Assembly: GCA_035235625.1 (NCBI GenBank)
Contig: CP141142.1
Coordinates: 21,028,995 to 21,092,994, forward strand
Length of the DNA stretch: 64,000 bases
Origin: Saururus chinensis
Lineage: Eukaryota > Streptophyta > Magnoliopsida > Piperales > Saururaceae
Direction of reading: 5' to 3'
In this document: positions 34,455 through 45,620 of the stretch, piece by piece
Numbering within the stretch: the stretch's first letter is position 1
Layout of the letters: each line of letters starts with the position of its first letter
Notes under the pieces: generated by a model
What the model was told of the DNA's origin: nothing
Databases searched by the model: none
Seen by the model: only the letters and a program-made list of their open reading frames with translations
Translations under genes and position numbers: made by a program

Positions 34455-35795
34455 TGTCACTTCTAGTTTGATTTCACTACCTGCAAAGTCTGGAGGTGGG
34501 TGAGTACTTTTATACTCAATAGGTGGAATTAAAATCTAATTTAATGCTAAGTTGAAATACTCACGACGGTAATAATTTTTACTAAAACAGAATTTATTAC
34601 AAAAATGAAATAAAAAATAATTCCAGTAAAATGTTAGTTCGCATGATGCTCATGGGCCAACAAGAAGCTCAAAATGCTAGGAGTTTTCACATGACACTCC
34701 ACACCTATGTGCGTGCATCAGATACCGATTATTTCCTCGGTAGGTATCTAGACAAAATATAATTCGAGGTTTATCTCATAACTATTGAGAAAATATACAT
34801 ACCATAACATAATTCTGTGTAGGTAAAACATGGTACATGTATAGCATTTCTTCAGAAAACTCAAGCAAATAAGCATAACAGAATGAAAATGGTACATAAA
34901 ACGTCAACCATACGAGTAGAGCATATGCTAGAGTTTAAGACCCCCTACCTTAGATTTGGGGTAAAAAATTCATAGTTCTATAGATCTTAAATGGAAAAAT
35001 TGGCCGCATCACAGCGGCCGACACTTGATTTAACTAGAAATGCCTTTTGAATGGCTTGATTTGGACTTAAAACATCCCAGAATAGAGGAACAAAAGTTTT
35101 AACATTTGGTAGAAATGAAATTTACTTTGGAAATCAGGTTTATATAAAAAAAATTGGGTGATGTGGTGTTATAAGCACGCGATGGGTGTGCGACATGCAT
35201 CGCATGCCACTTCGTGGATGACACAGTTCCGTTGCGCAGAACTGCATGTCTGACAGAGAACCCGTGCGATTGTGACCCACCATGCGGGTCCCGCATGCCG
35301 CACAGGCAAAATCTCACGTGGTAGTTTCGCCACACGGTTTTCTTCGCCTGAGCGGCGTGGTCCGGCCTTGTAGGCCACCGTGCGATGCAGGCCCACGATG
35401 CCACGTCGGCTGATGCGGCTAACACAATGCATACGTCAGCCCCCCAATAAAATATTTTTTTCTTTTTCCCAAAACTATAAAACGTTTTATCTTTTCAACC
35501 ATAAGTCAGGATCACGCGTTCTTGGTACAGATGGACTTGTATTGATGAGCCCATTGAAACAAGACTACTCAAGGATAGGTTTTACTGCAAGTTTATCGTG
35601 GGTCCCGCCTATGAAGTATACTTCCCACAATCAATGCTTATGACTCTGATGTCTGATTTAATTGATTCGAAAGCCATTATGATCGTCTTTTAGAGTTTTA
35701 TCACAACTCTTTAGGTACGAACTCCAAAATATCAATAAAATATGTTAAAATTCTATTATTGGTTAAAACAAACATGCCGAAAATCAGGGTTGTCA
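34455..35795 (-). repeat. Tekay-2 3' LTR (1341 bp)
   Basis: On the minus strand it begins TGACAACCCTGATTTTC at 35795, next to a polypurine tract AAGGGGG, and ends AAGTGACA at 34455. A TATA box TTTATATAAA is at about 35139-35148. Upstream of it (35170-35430) is a CG-rich block with repeated GTGCGA/GCGATG words. Overlapping open frames in that block are composition artefacts. Confidence 0.7.
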
Positions 35796-35985
35796 CCCCC
35801 TTAAAGAAATCTCGTCCTCGAAATTGAACACATTAGACTTAAAATAGTTCAGGATATTTCCTTAACATTTTACTTTCTAATTCCCATGTGGCTTCCTCCA
35901 AAGCATGATGCTGCAATAATACTTTTACTAATGGAATCATTTTTGTTCTCAAGATTTGCTCCTCTTTGTATCGATGAACATAGAG
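35796..35985 (-). pseudogene. Tekay-2 chromodomain stub and polypurine tract
   Basis: The minus strand reads YKEEQILRTKMIPLVKVLLQ then ALEEATWELESKMLRKYPEL, the end of a Tekay-type integrase chromodomain, followed by a stop, GAGGACGAGATTTC and AAGGGGG before the LTR. Homology stops near 35985, where PPR sequence begins shortly after. The rest of this element is absent. Confidence 0.75.
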
Positions 35986-36004
35986 TAATTATTTTTCATT
36001 ACTT

Positions 36005-36705
36005 CTGATTTGCTAGAACTTCAAATACCTTCACGAAAAATCGGCAACTAAATTTCCTTTACCCCTTATGTAGAAATCCTTTTTGATGTTGGCATATACA
36101 AGAAAATTGGGCTTAAGGCCTCTGTTAATCATTTGCATGAGAACCTTATGCGCTTCCTCCAACCTTCCTAATTTATAGAAAAGTCTTGCAAGCAAACTGT
36201 AATTCATGCAACTAGAGTATCTATCCCACTCGCTCATATCAACGATGTATGTGTGTGCATCTACAAGCCCCCCAGACCAAAAATAGCCCTTAATAAAAAG
36301 CTGAATGGGTGGTCAGCCAAGGCTGAATTCCGTCCGATAGCATATAATACAATAAATCTAAACCATATTCAATCTTCCCTAACCTACAAGCATGAAGAGT
36401 AAGGATTTCAAATATAATTGCATCAGGTAGATAGCCGAACCTTCCTTCATTTCTAGCAATTCACAGCCTTCAGCTATACGTCCTCTCTTACAAAGACTAC
36501 CTAATAAGTAGTTATAGGATTTCACATTTGGGTCACAACCATAGTTCCTCATTTCATCAAACAACTTCACGGCTTCTTCAAAGCTGCCCATCTTACATTT
36601 AGCTTGATTAAGCTATAAATTCTAGAACTACGACACAACCCTCTTTCTCCATTAGGTGTTTCTAGGAGTCCCCTGACAGATTCTTCAAGCTGGATGAAAT
36701 TAGAA
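36005..36705 (-). pseudogene. PPR gene fragment (P-class type) between retroelement pieces
   Basis: The minus strand gives, in order, QLEESVRGLLETPNG (about 36700), GSFEEAVKLFDEMRNYGCDP and VKSYNYLLGSLCKRGRIAEG (36591-36460), then IIFEILTLHACRLGKIEYG (about 36420-36350), and finally MNYSLLARLFYKLGRLEEAH and VLMQMINRGLKPNFLVYANI (36210-36080), ending at a stop at 36031. The regular 35-residue spacing with LFDEM and GCDPNVKSYN wording is that of P-class PPR proteins, which bind organellar RNA. Frames change at least twice, so it is dead. It sits in the same orientation between Athila-2 gag and the Tekay-2 stub. No intron or N-terminus is seen. Confidence 0.8.
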
Positions 36706-36827
36706 ATATAAACATATAGAAAAAAATTGAAAAGTTATTTCCATCAAACAATGTCGCTTATGGTCAGTTGAGTCATCGAAGCCTTAAAATCATTTAGGGC
36801 CTGCATTGTTTGACTATTGATGGTTGT

Positions 36828-37990
36828 TTAGCCTTGCATGAACATTTGCAAGGTGTCCTCAAGTGACTTCTTATGTGGTGGCACATATGCTGAAGATGAG
36901 GGAGGTACCTGCACATTAGACTCATTTTTCCAACTAAAGTTGGGATGATTTCTCAAGTTTGGATTATATGTTTCTAAATAGGGAGAAGAAAATGGCCTCT
37001 TGTAAGTGTTCATGGCATTTGCTTGGCTATGTAAAACTTCTTGAAAGGCAGGGATTGTTAGACAATCCTGTGTTAAGTGTCCACTTGTTTCACAAATCCA
37101 ACGAATACTTTGTGACTTTGCATCAATTTGTTTGCATTCTTCAATTTTTGTAGTTAGACTAGAAATTTTGGTGTTAACATCATCCTCTTCCCTAAGAATG
37201 TAACTTTTCATATTTTTCTACCTGACTAGAATTAGTCCATGACTAGGCTTTTTCTGCCAACCAATTAAGGTAGTCCCAAGCTTCCTCAGGCTCCTTTTAT
37301 AAAAATTAACCATTGCACATCATTTCTACATGCTCACGCATTTGAGAACTCATTCCTTGATAAGAGATGCTCACGGTCCGCCAAAGTTCAAAACCATGGT
37401 ATGGACACATAAGTAAAAGATCTTTAAAATGTTCCAAACATTGAAAACATGTTTCGTTTTCTTTTTGCAAAAATTCGGAAATATTTCTTCTTAAAGTATT
37501 GGTCCGGTGAGTAGGAAATTTGTTTTTAAAAAACTCACGTTGGATTTCTTGCCAAGTCTTGATGGAACTTGGTTTCAAAGCATTGAACCAATTTTTTTCT
37601 TTTTCTTTCAAGGAAAACGGAAAAAGTTTTAAGCTAGTGATATCCATTGAAACATTTTGATTGTGTAATGTAGTACATACCTGTTCAAATTCTTTCAAGT
37701 GCAAATATGGACTTTCCGAATATAAACCGTGAATTTTGGGTAGTAATTGAATTACAACCGACTTTAGCTCAAAAGTGTCCATATTTGGAGGAAATATCAT
37801 ACAAGAGGGGGTATAGTCCTTGTGGGTTACAAATAATCACGTAAAGTTTTAACTTGAACATTTTGAACATTATTATCCCCATTATTACTTCTTTGTTCCT
37901 CATTAATTCTTAGATCTTCCAATTTATCAAAAGAAAGAGAATTTTAAAAAGATTCATTCACTCTTCTTAATCATCCTAAATTATTGCGCG
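36828..37990 (-). pseudogene. Athila-2 gag, broken
   Basis: The open piece 37800-37306 (164 aa) contains QLLPKIHGLYSESPYLHLKE, LKLFPFSLKEKEKNWFNALK and IKTWQEIQREFFKNKFP, the Retrotrans_gag domain in Athila wording. It is joined through a frame change to 37211-36828 with a zinc knuckle (WICETSGHLTQDC, first Cys lost) and YNPNLRNHPNFSWKN, a tail common to Athila gags. Upstream, LRDYL and RTIPPLV near 37840-37800 show that gag begins further out, behind stops. Aligns with the Athila-1 gag remnant at 22890-22960. Confidence 0.85.
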
Positions 37991-38344
37991 GCCATGTGAA
38001 CATGCAACAACAATTGTTTTTTACAATAAAAGAAAGTAAAAGTGCATAAATTAAATGAAAGAATATAAAAAGTTAATGATTTAGAAGGTAATAGATAGAA
38101 TTTAAATTACAAAATAAGGCCAAAGGCACTATCGAGGTACACATTTGATCCAAAAAAAATTTTGGTGGTTAAGTGGGTAGTGCCTCTGATCTTACAACAA
38201 AAAATTTATGGAATTTAAATATTGAAAGTAAATGACATAAAGCAAATGACTGAATTTAAAAAGTTAGTGTAAAAAATAAAAGTTAGAGAATTAATAAATT
38301 TAGAGTGAGTTTTTTTCGTAAGGGATTCTTGTCACACGTTGCAA

Positions 38345-38362
38345 TCCCCGACAACGGCGCCA
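38345..38362 (-). other. Primer binding site of Athila-2 (Asp tRNA)
   Basis: The minus strand reads TGGCGCCGTTGTCGGGGA, one base different from the Athila-1 site, three bases from the LTR end. Confidence 0.9.
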
Positions 38363-38365
38363 ATT

Positions 38366-39698
38366 TGTTATTACATCTGAACCAAGACTATGAAGTAGTC
38401 AAATTCAGATTTTTTTTACTTGCCAATTATAGTAGACAAGGTCGATCCATAGGGAAAGCCTTGTGCGATAAAGAAAATGATTACAAAAAATAGAAGAAAA
38501 AAAATTAAGAGAGAAAGAGTAGAAGAGTATTGAGGCAATAAAGAGTGAAAAAATCAATAAGAGAAAACACTAAGGCATTAAGGGTCATTCTAACATCTAG
38601 TGATGTTTTTTTATGTGTCATGTTATCTCAGTTAGAATTGAATGAAGATTCTATCTAACCAGAATATATGAATATTATAAACAAAAATAAAGATAAGAAA
38701 TACTTTAGATAAATGAAGAATAATAAGAATTATTTCTTCAAGAGTTCTATGTATCAAAACCACATAAGATCAAGAAGGAGAGCCTTCAAGCATCTTATAT
38801 GTCAAAATCACAAAGAAACAAGAAGATAAATAATATTAAATAAATATCACTTTAAATAACCAATACTTACTTAAAATCATTGATTAAATATGAATAGAAC
38901 TTCATTAGATTGTTATAAATCACCTCTAGCCTTAGCTAGAGAGCTTAGAAAGCCATTATGATAAAAGGAGTTGCTTCAAAGGGGAAGGTCCAATTATATC
39001 CCTTAAATTCATCCTGATTGATTACTTGATTAGTTCCTTCTTTGACAATGATTAGATTCTAAATTAATTAAATAAATTATTAATTTATTTAGTAATTAAG
39101 TATTTTTTATTCTTCATTTAATTATCAAATCAGCCTCATTGTCTTTCCTTATGTGTAACAATCACAACTAATGAAAATATCTCCATGTGTTGGCCTCGGT
39201 TAATTGACTAGCTCTCCCTTTACATGTCAGATTTGACCTATATTTCTTCGAAATTATGAATTTCTTTGTGAAATAGGGATTGTAGCCACATAAGTATTCT
39301 TTCTAATACCACCTGAATCATATCAAACCAAATTTATATAGAAAGATATGACCGGAATACTAAGGCTATATCAATCTGTCCAAATCAGCTTCTCCCCCAA
39401 TTTGGATCTCTTAATTTAAATATGAAATCCAACGGGTCCACAAGGTTGTATTCGACCATTTAATGCATTCTTAGACCATTATGATCCATTTCCTGACCTT
39501 TGAATAGTTTTAGGTAGTTGGACTTCACTTCCTCTTCTACTTGGATCTTATTAAAGCCCATTTTGATATGTAAACACAACGGAGGCCCAACTCACCTATT
39601 CAAGATATAAATAACACATATAAGTAATGAATTACCACAAAATAGGATTGCAATTCAAGATTTAAAAATATTTAAGTGAACATTATTTCAGTGCATCA
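38366..39698 (-). repeat. Athila-2 5' LTR (1333 bp), promoter segment missing
   Basis: Matches the 3' LTR at both ends (TGATGCACTGAAATAATG on the minus strand at 39698; ATGTAATAACA at 38366). Two differences stand out. About 100 bp around the TATA-like box of the 3' LTR (23525-23625) is absent near 38965. An AT-rich stretch of about 190 bp (about 39035-39235) is present only here. Confidence 0.75.
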
Positions 39699-40880
39699 AT
39701 GTTCATGTGTGGTTTGCATTCTTTATACTTTATGGGTTGATGATTGATTAATAGTGTGTGCGCTTAGAAATTAGGTTTTCATTGTTTCCGCTATATAAAA
39801 AAAATTTGTACAAAGACGTCATATCTCATAGTCTTTATCTTTGATAGATAATCGGACTAAGGGTAATCTACTAATTCTAAACTCACAAAAGAACCCATGC
39901 ACACTAGGAAGTTTGTTCCACAAGTTGAGAATGTGTCAAAACCTATGAATTCTCCTAGGAATCAAAGACTAAACTCTAACCGTAGGAAGGGACATCATAA
40001 GAGTGATAATCATAAGTCCTTATTTAGACAAATTCAAGTGATGAAACACAACATAAATCGCCCTAGTCAATGTGTCATGAACAAATATGTAACAAAAGAA
40101 AAGTTGTGTTTGTTCATACTTGAATAATTTGCCTAAGAAGAGGAAAGAAATCAATTCACACCATAGGAAACTTCAAGCCAAAGGCACATGGATTAGAAGC
40201 ACACAAAAAATTTCACACCTAAGAAGGCTATTCAAGGCAATAAGAAGAAAAAAATTATTCAAGGCAATAAGAAGAAAAAAAATTTCAAATTTGGATTAGA
40301 AATGATGTCTTAGAGATGCTTAGTTCCCAAGTTGATAGAGGAAGTAAGACCACCTTAGATTGCATTAGGATAGGTTGGCTAGGCAAAGCTTAGAAGCTTG
40401 TCATCTTTAAATAAAGAGATTGATTTGACTGTCCATGATTTAATTCTTTCAAGTTTTTGGACAACACTTGATTTTATTATTATCTCATTTTTTCTTTGTG
40501 TTCATGTCTTTTTATTCATAGGTTTTGAATGAAAAAAATACACAAAAAATAGTGTAGCTTTTGTTTGTTTGACGATTTGCTTTAGTTTTGTTTTTGATAT
40601 TTTCAGCTCATGAGACTTAAAGTAATTAATTTTCTTTTAAGCTGATATGTAACATGATTTATGGTCAATATACCTTAATGAAGAGAAGGATACATGAAGG
40701 AGAGTGAAGATCAATTTGTTTTTTTTTGTTTGATGTTGTAATTCCCTTGTTTTTAAAATATGCACACATCATGTTTAGAGTTAAATCAATTTTATGAATG
40801 ACGATCAAGAGAGAACTCTTAGACATGAGTTGATTTAGGCATTTGGATTCTAGTGGAGTCTTGAGGTCTATCTAGATTTG
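39699..40880 (+). repeat. copia-2 copy B: LTR tail, gag remnant and conserved non-coding segment
   Basis: 39800-39880 matches the LTR tail of copy A (inverse of 29604-29700). 39897-40127 is an open frame of 76 aa with basic composition and no recognised domain. 40330-40870 matches copy C (60200-60790) nearly end to end, including 'ttggctaggcaa', 'ccatgatttaattcttt' and 'aaaatatgcacacat'. No pol. It is followed by about 110 bp without assignment. Confidence 0.6.
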
Positions 40881-40989
40881 TGGGAACCGGGAGAAAATGA
40901 AAGTGTAAGTGAAAGTGAATCCAGGTGAATGAGAAGCTTGGAGATTAAAAAAAAAAAGTCAATGTTTGGTTGCACCAATGATGTTATAG

Positions 40990-41216
40990 AAAATTGAAAC
41001 TTGAATCCATCAGTGGTAGTAGTGGTAGTGGAGTTAGATATGGTGGTGGAGGAGGTAGTGGCAGCAGAGGTGGCACCGGCAATGGTGGTGGCAGTGGTAA
41101 TGCTAGTGGTGGTGGAGGTGGCAATGGTGGTGGTGATAGTGGTGGCAACGATGATGATTGTGGTGGTGGCAATGGTGATGGTGCTAACAAAAATGGTGGT
41201 GGTGGTAGTGATGGTG
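40990..41216 (+). repeat. GGT/GTG trinucleotide repeat tract
   Basis: An impure (GGT)n tract of about 225 bp with AGT, GCA and GAT interruptions. It produces long open frames on both strands (Gly-rich, Val-rich, Pro-rich) that are products of the repeat. The Reina-2 LTR starts at its right edge. Confidence 0.85.
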
Positions 41217-41517
41217 TGTTGTGCACGATTACCTAGACTCTTAGACTTTACTTCTTTGCATTGTTCTATTTCCTTTTGTAATAGCTTAGTATTTGCTTTG
41301 GTATTCTTATGTAAGTTGTTATTGGTTCGGTTAGTGGCCTTGGACATGCCTAGCCCACTAACTGGAGTGTCTACCTAGGGAACTGGGTAGGGCAGCATGA
41401 CTTGTTTCCAGTTTATGCAATTGAGACTATTTTGAACTTCTCCCCTTTCTTCCTTTTTTCTCCCATTTCCCCATGTGAATCTACTTGATATCGATTGTGC
41501 CTACACCGGGCACATCA
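41217..41517 (+). repeat. Reina-2 5' LTR (301 bp)
   Basis: Starts TGTTGTGCACGATTACC and ends CCGGGCACATCA, like Reina-1, with internal length differences. Confidence 0.85.
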
Positions 41518-41518
41518 T

Positions 41519-41530
41519 TGGTATCCGAGC
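41519..41530 (+). other. Primer binding site of Reina-2
   Basis: TGGTATCCGAGC, one base from the canonical initiator-Met site. Confidence 0.85.
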
Positions 41531-41547
41531 TTTTACAATCCCCGGCC

Positions 41548-42640
41548 ATGGCACGAGCAAGCAAGCTACTGCAGCCCCAGAAGTTCTCCTAGCGAAGGAG
41601 GTGCTCACCTCAGCGGACAGTCCAAAGACTATTCCAGAGACCACCAGTGAACCTACTTTGGCACAGATCATGATTGAACTGAAATCCTTGAGTGTGGGCA
41701 TGGCCAAGGTGGATGCACTGAACTTGGCAATTGTGCAGCTTCTGGCAGAGTGCACAGCGTCTCTCCTACCCAGGCCACCATCTGCTTTCATGGAAAAGGG
41801 GGATCCATCCCAGGCCATTGAACTACATGCCCCTGACCCTCCGACACAGGCAAATAGAGAACCAAGGGTTTCCCAGGGTCTTGTGCAGTTTGGCACAGTT
41901 GACCGGGTATTGGATGGGAGGCACCAGACCTGGGATATGCGAGGCACACCAGGTGTTCAGGAAAATACCCCAATGATGCCGCCTCCTAGAAACCTATTCC
42001 AGGACATGGAGGACGAATGGGAGGAGTACCCTAGGCACCGCGGAGGACCACAAGGAGGGGTTGAACCTCAATTGACCCGCTTATAGTTCCCACGCTACAA
42101 TAAGGATGACACCCCTGTGGAATGGCTATACAAGGCGGAAAAGTTTTTTGCCTACCAGGGGACGCACTCTAAGGCTGAACGATTGCGCATCGCAGCCTTC
42201 CACCTAGATAGGGACGCTTCTGTCTGGTTCTAGAGTTTTGAAAAGGAGGTACGCCACCCCACCTCGGCCGCCTTCTCAGACGAGCTATGCATTTAGTTCG
42301 GGCCTAATGAGTTTTAGGATTTCAACAAGATGCTCTCCACTTTGCGCCAAACAGCCACTGCTCGCACCTATTACACAGTGTTCATGAAGGTGGCCAACCA
42401 CCTCCCTGATTGGCCGGTGGGTGCCTTCGTGGGTACTTTTAAGTGCAGCCTCAAGCCTGAGATTTATGGGGAGATGCGCCATGCTTGCATCGAGGAGGGG
42501 AAGATGGCTAGGCAGCGCAGAGGAGGGTGATTTGGGCCTTTGCCATGGCCTACTTCTAGCGCTCGCCCCCTTGCCGCGCCAACTAGCAGGCCGCTTTGGC
42601 CAACAGCCCTCTCAGGCAAGCCAGATTGTTCGTCACCTCA
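41548..42640 (+). pseudogene. Reina-2 gag, broken
   Basis: An ATG in the expected place (41548) is followed by a stop in its frame after 14 codons. The longer open frame (41475-42086) is shifted and carries the N-terminal region, including VLDGRHQTWDMRGTPGVQEN. After a TAG at 42084 the core continues FFAYQGTHSKAERLRIAAFH, with TAG at about 42231, 42295 and 42316 where Reina-1 has Gln. Then TYYTVFMKVANHLPDWPVGA and KMARQRRGG, followed by a stop. Confidence 0.85.
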
Positions 42641-42651
42641 CTCCTGCCTAG

Positions 42652-43486
42652 ATGGAGGAAAGTCGGTCTAAGGGGCTATGTTTTTGTTGCGACCAAAAGT
42701 TCATTCTGGGGCACCATTGTTCAGTCAAGGGCAGCCTTCTCTTGGAGGAGATGGATGATGAAGGAGAAGGGGTAGACAGGGCTGACTCACTTCCCCCTGA
42801 TGACATGCTACCAGAAATTTTTGTCCATGCTTTCTCGGGGGCATTCACTCCACGCACAATGCTAGTCTAGGGCTACCTCAAGCGACAACAGGTGGCTATT
42901 CTGATCGACAACAAGTCTACCCATAATTTCATTAACGACAAGGTATCCCATTGGTTAGGCTGTTTTGTCTCCTATTCGAAGCCATTTGACGTACTGATTG
43001 GCAATGGAAAACACCTTAGGAGCACCGGGGTGTGTGCTAAGGTTACAATCTTTGTCCAAGGCCACACATTTATCACTGACCTCTTCTTGCTGCCTATGAA
43101 GGGGCCGGACGTGGTGTTAAGAGTGTAGTGGCTTCAGGAGCTCGGGGATGTGGTCTGGAACTTCAAAGACATCGTGATGGACTTTTCAAGCTTTAGAGGG
43201 ACAGCGAAGTCGGATTGAAGGCTCCAAGCCGGGCACCCTCCTCTCCTACCACTTTTCAAGTTCTTTCTTCTAGTTTGTCCCCCAAGGGCTCCTTTTGCAA
43301 CAGTGAGACACCATAGAGGTGACTCAGGACGAGATGCCCCCGGATCTCCAGGAGTTATTGGCAGCACATCAGGACTTGTTCGCTGAGCCGTAGGGTCTCT
43401 CTCCCATCCGGCCTCACGACCACCAGATTCCCATCATCCCTGGAGAGGCCCTGGCCAATGTTCACCCTTACCATTACCCTCAGATG
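42652..43486 (+). pseudogene. Reina-2 zinc knuckle and protease, broken
   Basis: The open piece 42652-42870 has the knuckle CFCCDQKFILGHHC. After a TAG the frame gives VAILIDNKSTHNFINDKVSH: the protease active site has DNK where Reina-1 has DSG, so the catalytic triplet is lost. The piece continues to FITDLFLLPMKGPDVVLRV and a TAG at about 43125. The RT linker then follows through a frame change to about 43486. Confidence 0.85.
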
Positions 43487-43551
43487 CTACTAAAATATTT
43501 TCAATCAAACTTCTATGGCCAAACCAAACATTCTCAGATGCTACTAAAATA
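43479..43551. repeat. 19-bp direct repeat at the Reina-2 break point
   Basis: CTCAGATGCTACTAAAATA occurs at 43479-43497 and 43533-43551. The first eight bases (CTCAGATG) also belong to the Reina-2 reading frame, so Reina-2 is joined to foreign sequence at a short shared word. Confidence 0.7.
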
Positions 43552-44029
43552 ACATACGAAATAAGTTTCCATGATCATGAGCTTTAAATACAAATCAATC
43601 CAAGTATCCCTAAGTACAAGTCCTATATATAGTCTAATCCAAATTACAAATCTAGAAAGTATAAGCACCTTAATTCTCGTCTCACCCAATACATCAGATC
43701 ATGGCACAAATAATCATAAAGACTCACAATGAGTCCAATGGAAATTGATCCACCCATAGAAACAAGCATCCAACTCCATGAACTCTCTATCATAAACCTG
43801 CAGAAGGCTTCCCGAACATTGGGGCTAAAAGGAGGGAAAATGAGTATTTTCGTATTCAATAAAAAATACTCAGTAGAGGAGTTCTAAATAGTGAACTCTA
43901 TAAGTTCATACATAGATGCGTTCATGAAACTTAAACATGAAGCAGGAAGGCATATAATAATCAAAACCTCACCATACAATAAAACAATACACATCCACAT
44001 ACAATCATGCCAAATATCTTTACCTAACT

Positions 44030-44335
44030 TACTCTGACACTTATAGTCATACTCATAACATTCTCACAGTCTTGCTCATACCATCTTACTCAAATTCTTA
44101 CTCTTACAGTCTTGGTCAGAATTATATGCTTACTATCTTTCTCAAAAAATTACTCTTACAATCCTGCTTAGAAATTTACTCTTACAATCCTACTTGGAAA
44201 CTTGCTCTTATAATCTTGGACAAAAACTTACTCTTATAGACTTACTTAGAAACTTACACTTACAGTCTTACTCAGAATCTTGCTCATAATCTTACAAACT
44301 TACTTAGAAACTTACTCATATTATCACATACTATT
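44030..44335. repeat. Degenerate tandem repeat, unit about 28-30 bp
   Basis: Variants of 'cttactcttacaatctta' followed by 'cttagaaa' recur roughly ten times. Confidence 0.65.
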
Positions 44336-45529
44336 GACCACTGAAGCTCATAACAATTAACAAGCTTCAACATCAAAATGGAAAGGAATGTCACTAAGGA
44401 ATCACCTTAACCTCCGGGGAGTAATTAGATGCCATGGACCTTTCCAAATGTAAGGCACACCTATGCTCATGGGGCACAAGATAAAATAAGTAAGAGCAAT
44501 TCCATGATACTACTTACTTGAGTGCGTAAACACCCACACTCTAGGGGCGATAAAATACCAACAAAGGGCAGAAATAATACAATGCCACTCTTGGGCAGAA
44601 TCGTACAGTGCCGACTAAGGGCATAAACATATAACGCTCTCAATAGAGCATCAAACGTCGAGCTTAATACAACACCAAGACAAAATTGGAGCTCTCAAGA
44701 GAGCATCAAATGCTAGGCTTAAATATAGCACAAAGATGACATAGCGCAAGATAAACAACATTGCAAGACATGAAAAATGCTCAAGTGACTCATTATCGCT
44801 AGCTCAAACACAGAACTTAATCCATTGAAACCCTTACCTCTCAAATTCACAATGTTATCATATTAGCTTTGCTCAAAATTAAATTTTGAATTAAGTAATT
44901 TATGCAACTACAATTATGCCATAGAAACTTTCAATCTTACAGTCTTCCACTAATCAATCTGAAACTGAGCCTGTTTTGAAACCCTAGTTCATTAGGGTAG
45001 CCAAATTTACTTTACTCGTCCAACTCATAATCATAACTCACTACAAAACATATCCTTACATATTCATACAATCTTTGCCATCCACCTTCTGGCCAAATCA
45101 TCTTACTTGGAAGTCATCAAACTAAGCTCCTTGGAGCCAACCTCAGTTGTCACCCTTTTACTTATACCTCACTTATTGTTCTTACTTTCGACTTCATAAT
45201 CTGTATGTTATGCTTGTACAATTATGTTGTGCAAGCTTACTATATAACAATCCACCATAATACTTCAAACCCTAAGTCTACTTACTTACTGAAACCCCAA
45301 CATACATTCCAATTTAACCAACCCTTGCTTGTCACATTTACACCCTCCGACATCTGTCATACTAATACTGATCCACAACAAATCAATAACAAACTCTCTG
45401 TCACCTCTTACCATCCATTGCCCATTCATCAGCGCTACACATACTAATATCCATCTCATAGTATTATAGTCATCATACATATGTATGTCATTCACACATA
45501 TTTATAGCATAACCATAATTCCATACATA

Positions 45530-45620
45530 GCTTACCAGAATACTCGTTAACCATCACTAGCTTACCAGCATACTCGTTAGTCATCAATAGCTTACCAGCA
45601 TATACTTGTTAGCCATCACT
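45530..45620. repeat. Tandem repeat, three copies of about 31 bp
   Basis: 'agcttaccagcatactcgtt' followed by 'agccatcact' occurs three times with small changes. Confidence 0.7.

Larger units (their letters stand above)
22964..39698 (-). mobile_element. Athila-2: composite Athila-like unit without pol
   Basis: On the minus strand: 5' LTR (39698-38366), Asp-tRNA primer site (38362-38345), gag (about 37990-36828), foreign DNA (36800-27000), an accessory open frame (26692-25899), a long untranslated region, a polypurine tract (about 24175-24160) and 3' LTR (24159-22964). The two LTRs share both ends and most of their length. No RT, RNase H or integrase of this lineage is visible. Flanking 5-mers (CCCGT left, ATGTT right) do not match, so these LTRs may come from two insertions joined by recombination. 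Confidence 0.65.
41217..43486 (+). mobile_element. Reina-2: 5' half of a Reina-type chromovirus, truncated
   Basis: 5' LTR (41217-41517), primer site, gag, zinc knuckle, protease and the first part of the RT linker, closely matching Reina-1 in order and wording. Homology stops at the codons for PYHYPQM (about 43486), just before RT. RT, integrase and 3' LTR are absent. The junction carries a 19-bp direct repeat (see 43479). Confidence 0.85.

Noticed and set aside
22964-39703. Target duplication for Athila-2
   Set aside because: CCCGT on the left and ATGTT on the right do not match, so I do not claim one simple insertion.
40868-41378. Gly-rich, Val-rich and Pro-rich frames that could suggest a glycine-rich protein gene
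   Set aside because: They come from an impure GGT repeat read in several frames on both strands; no start, signal peptide or exon structure.
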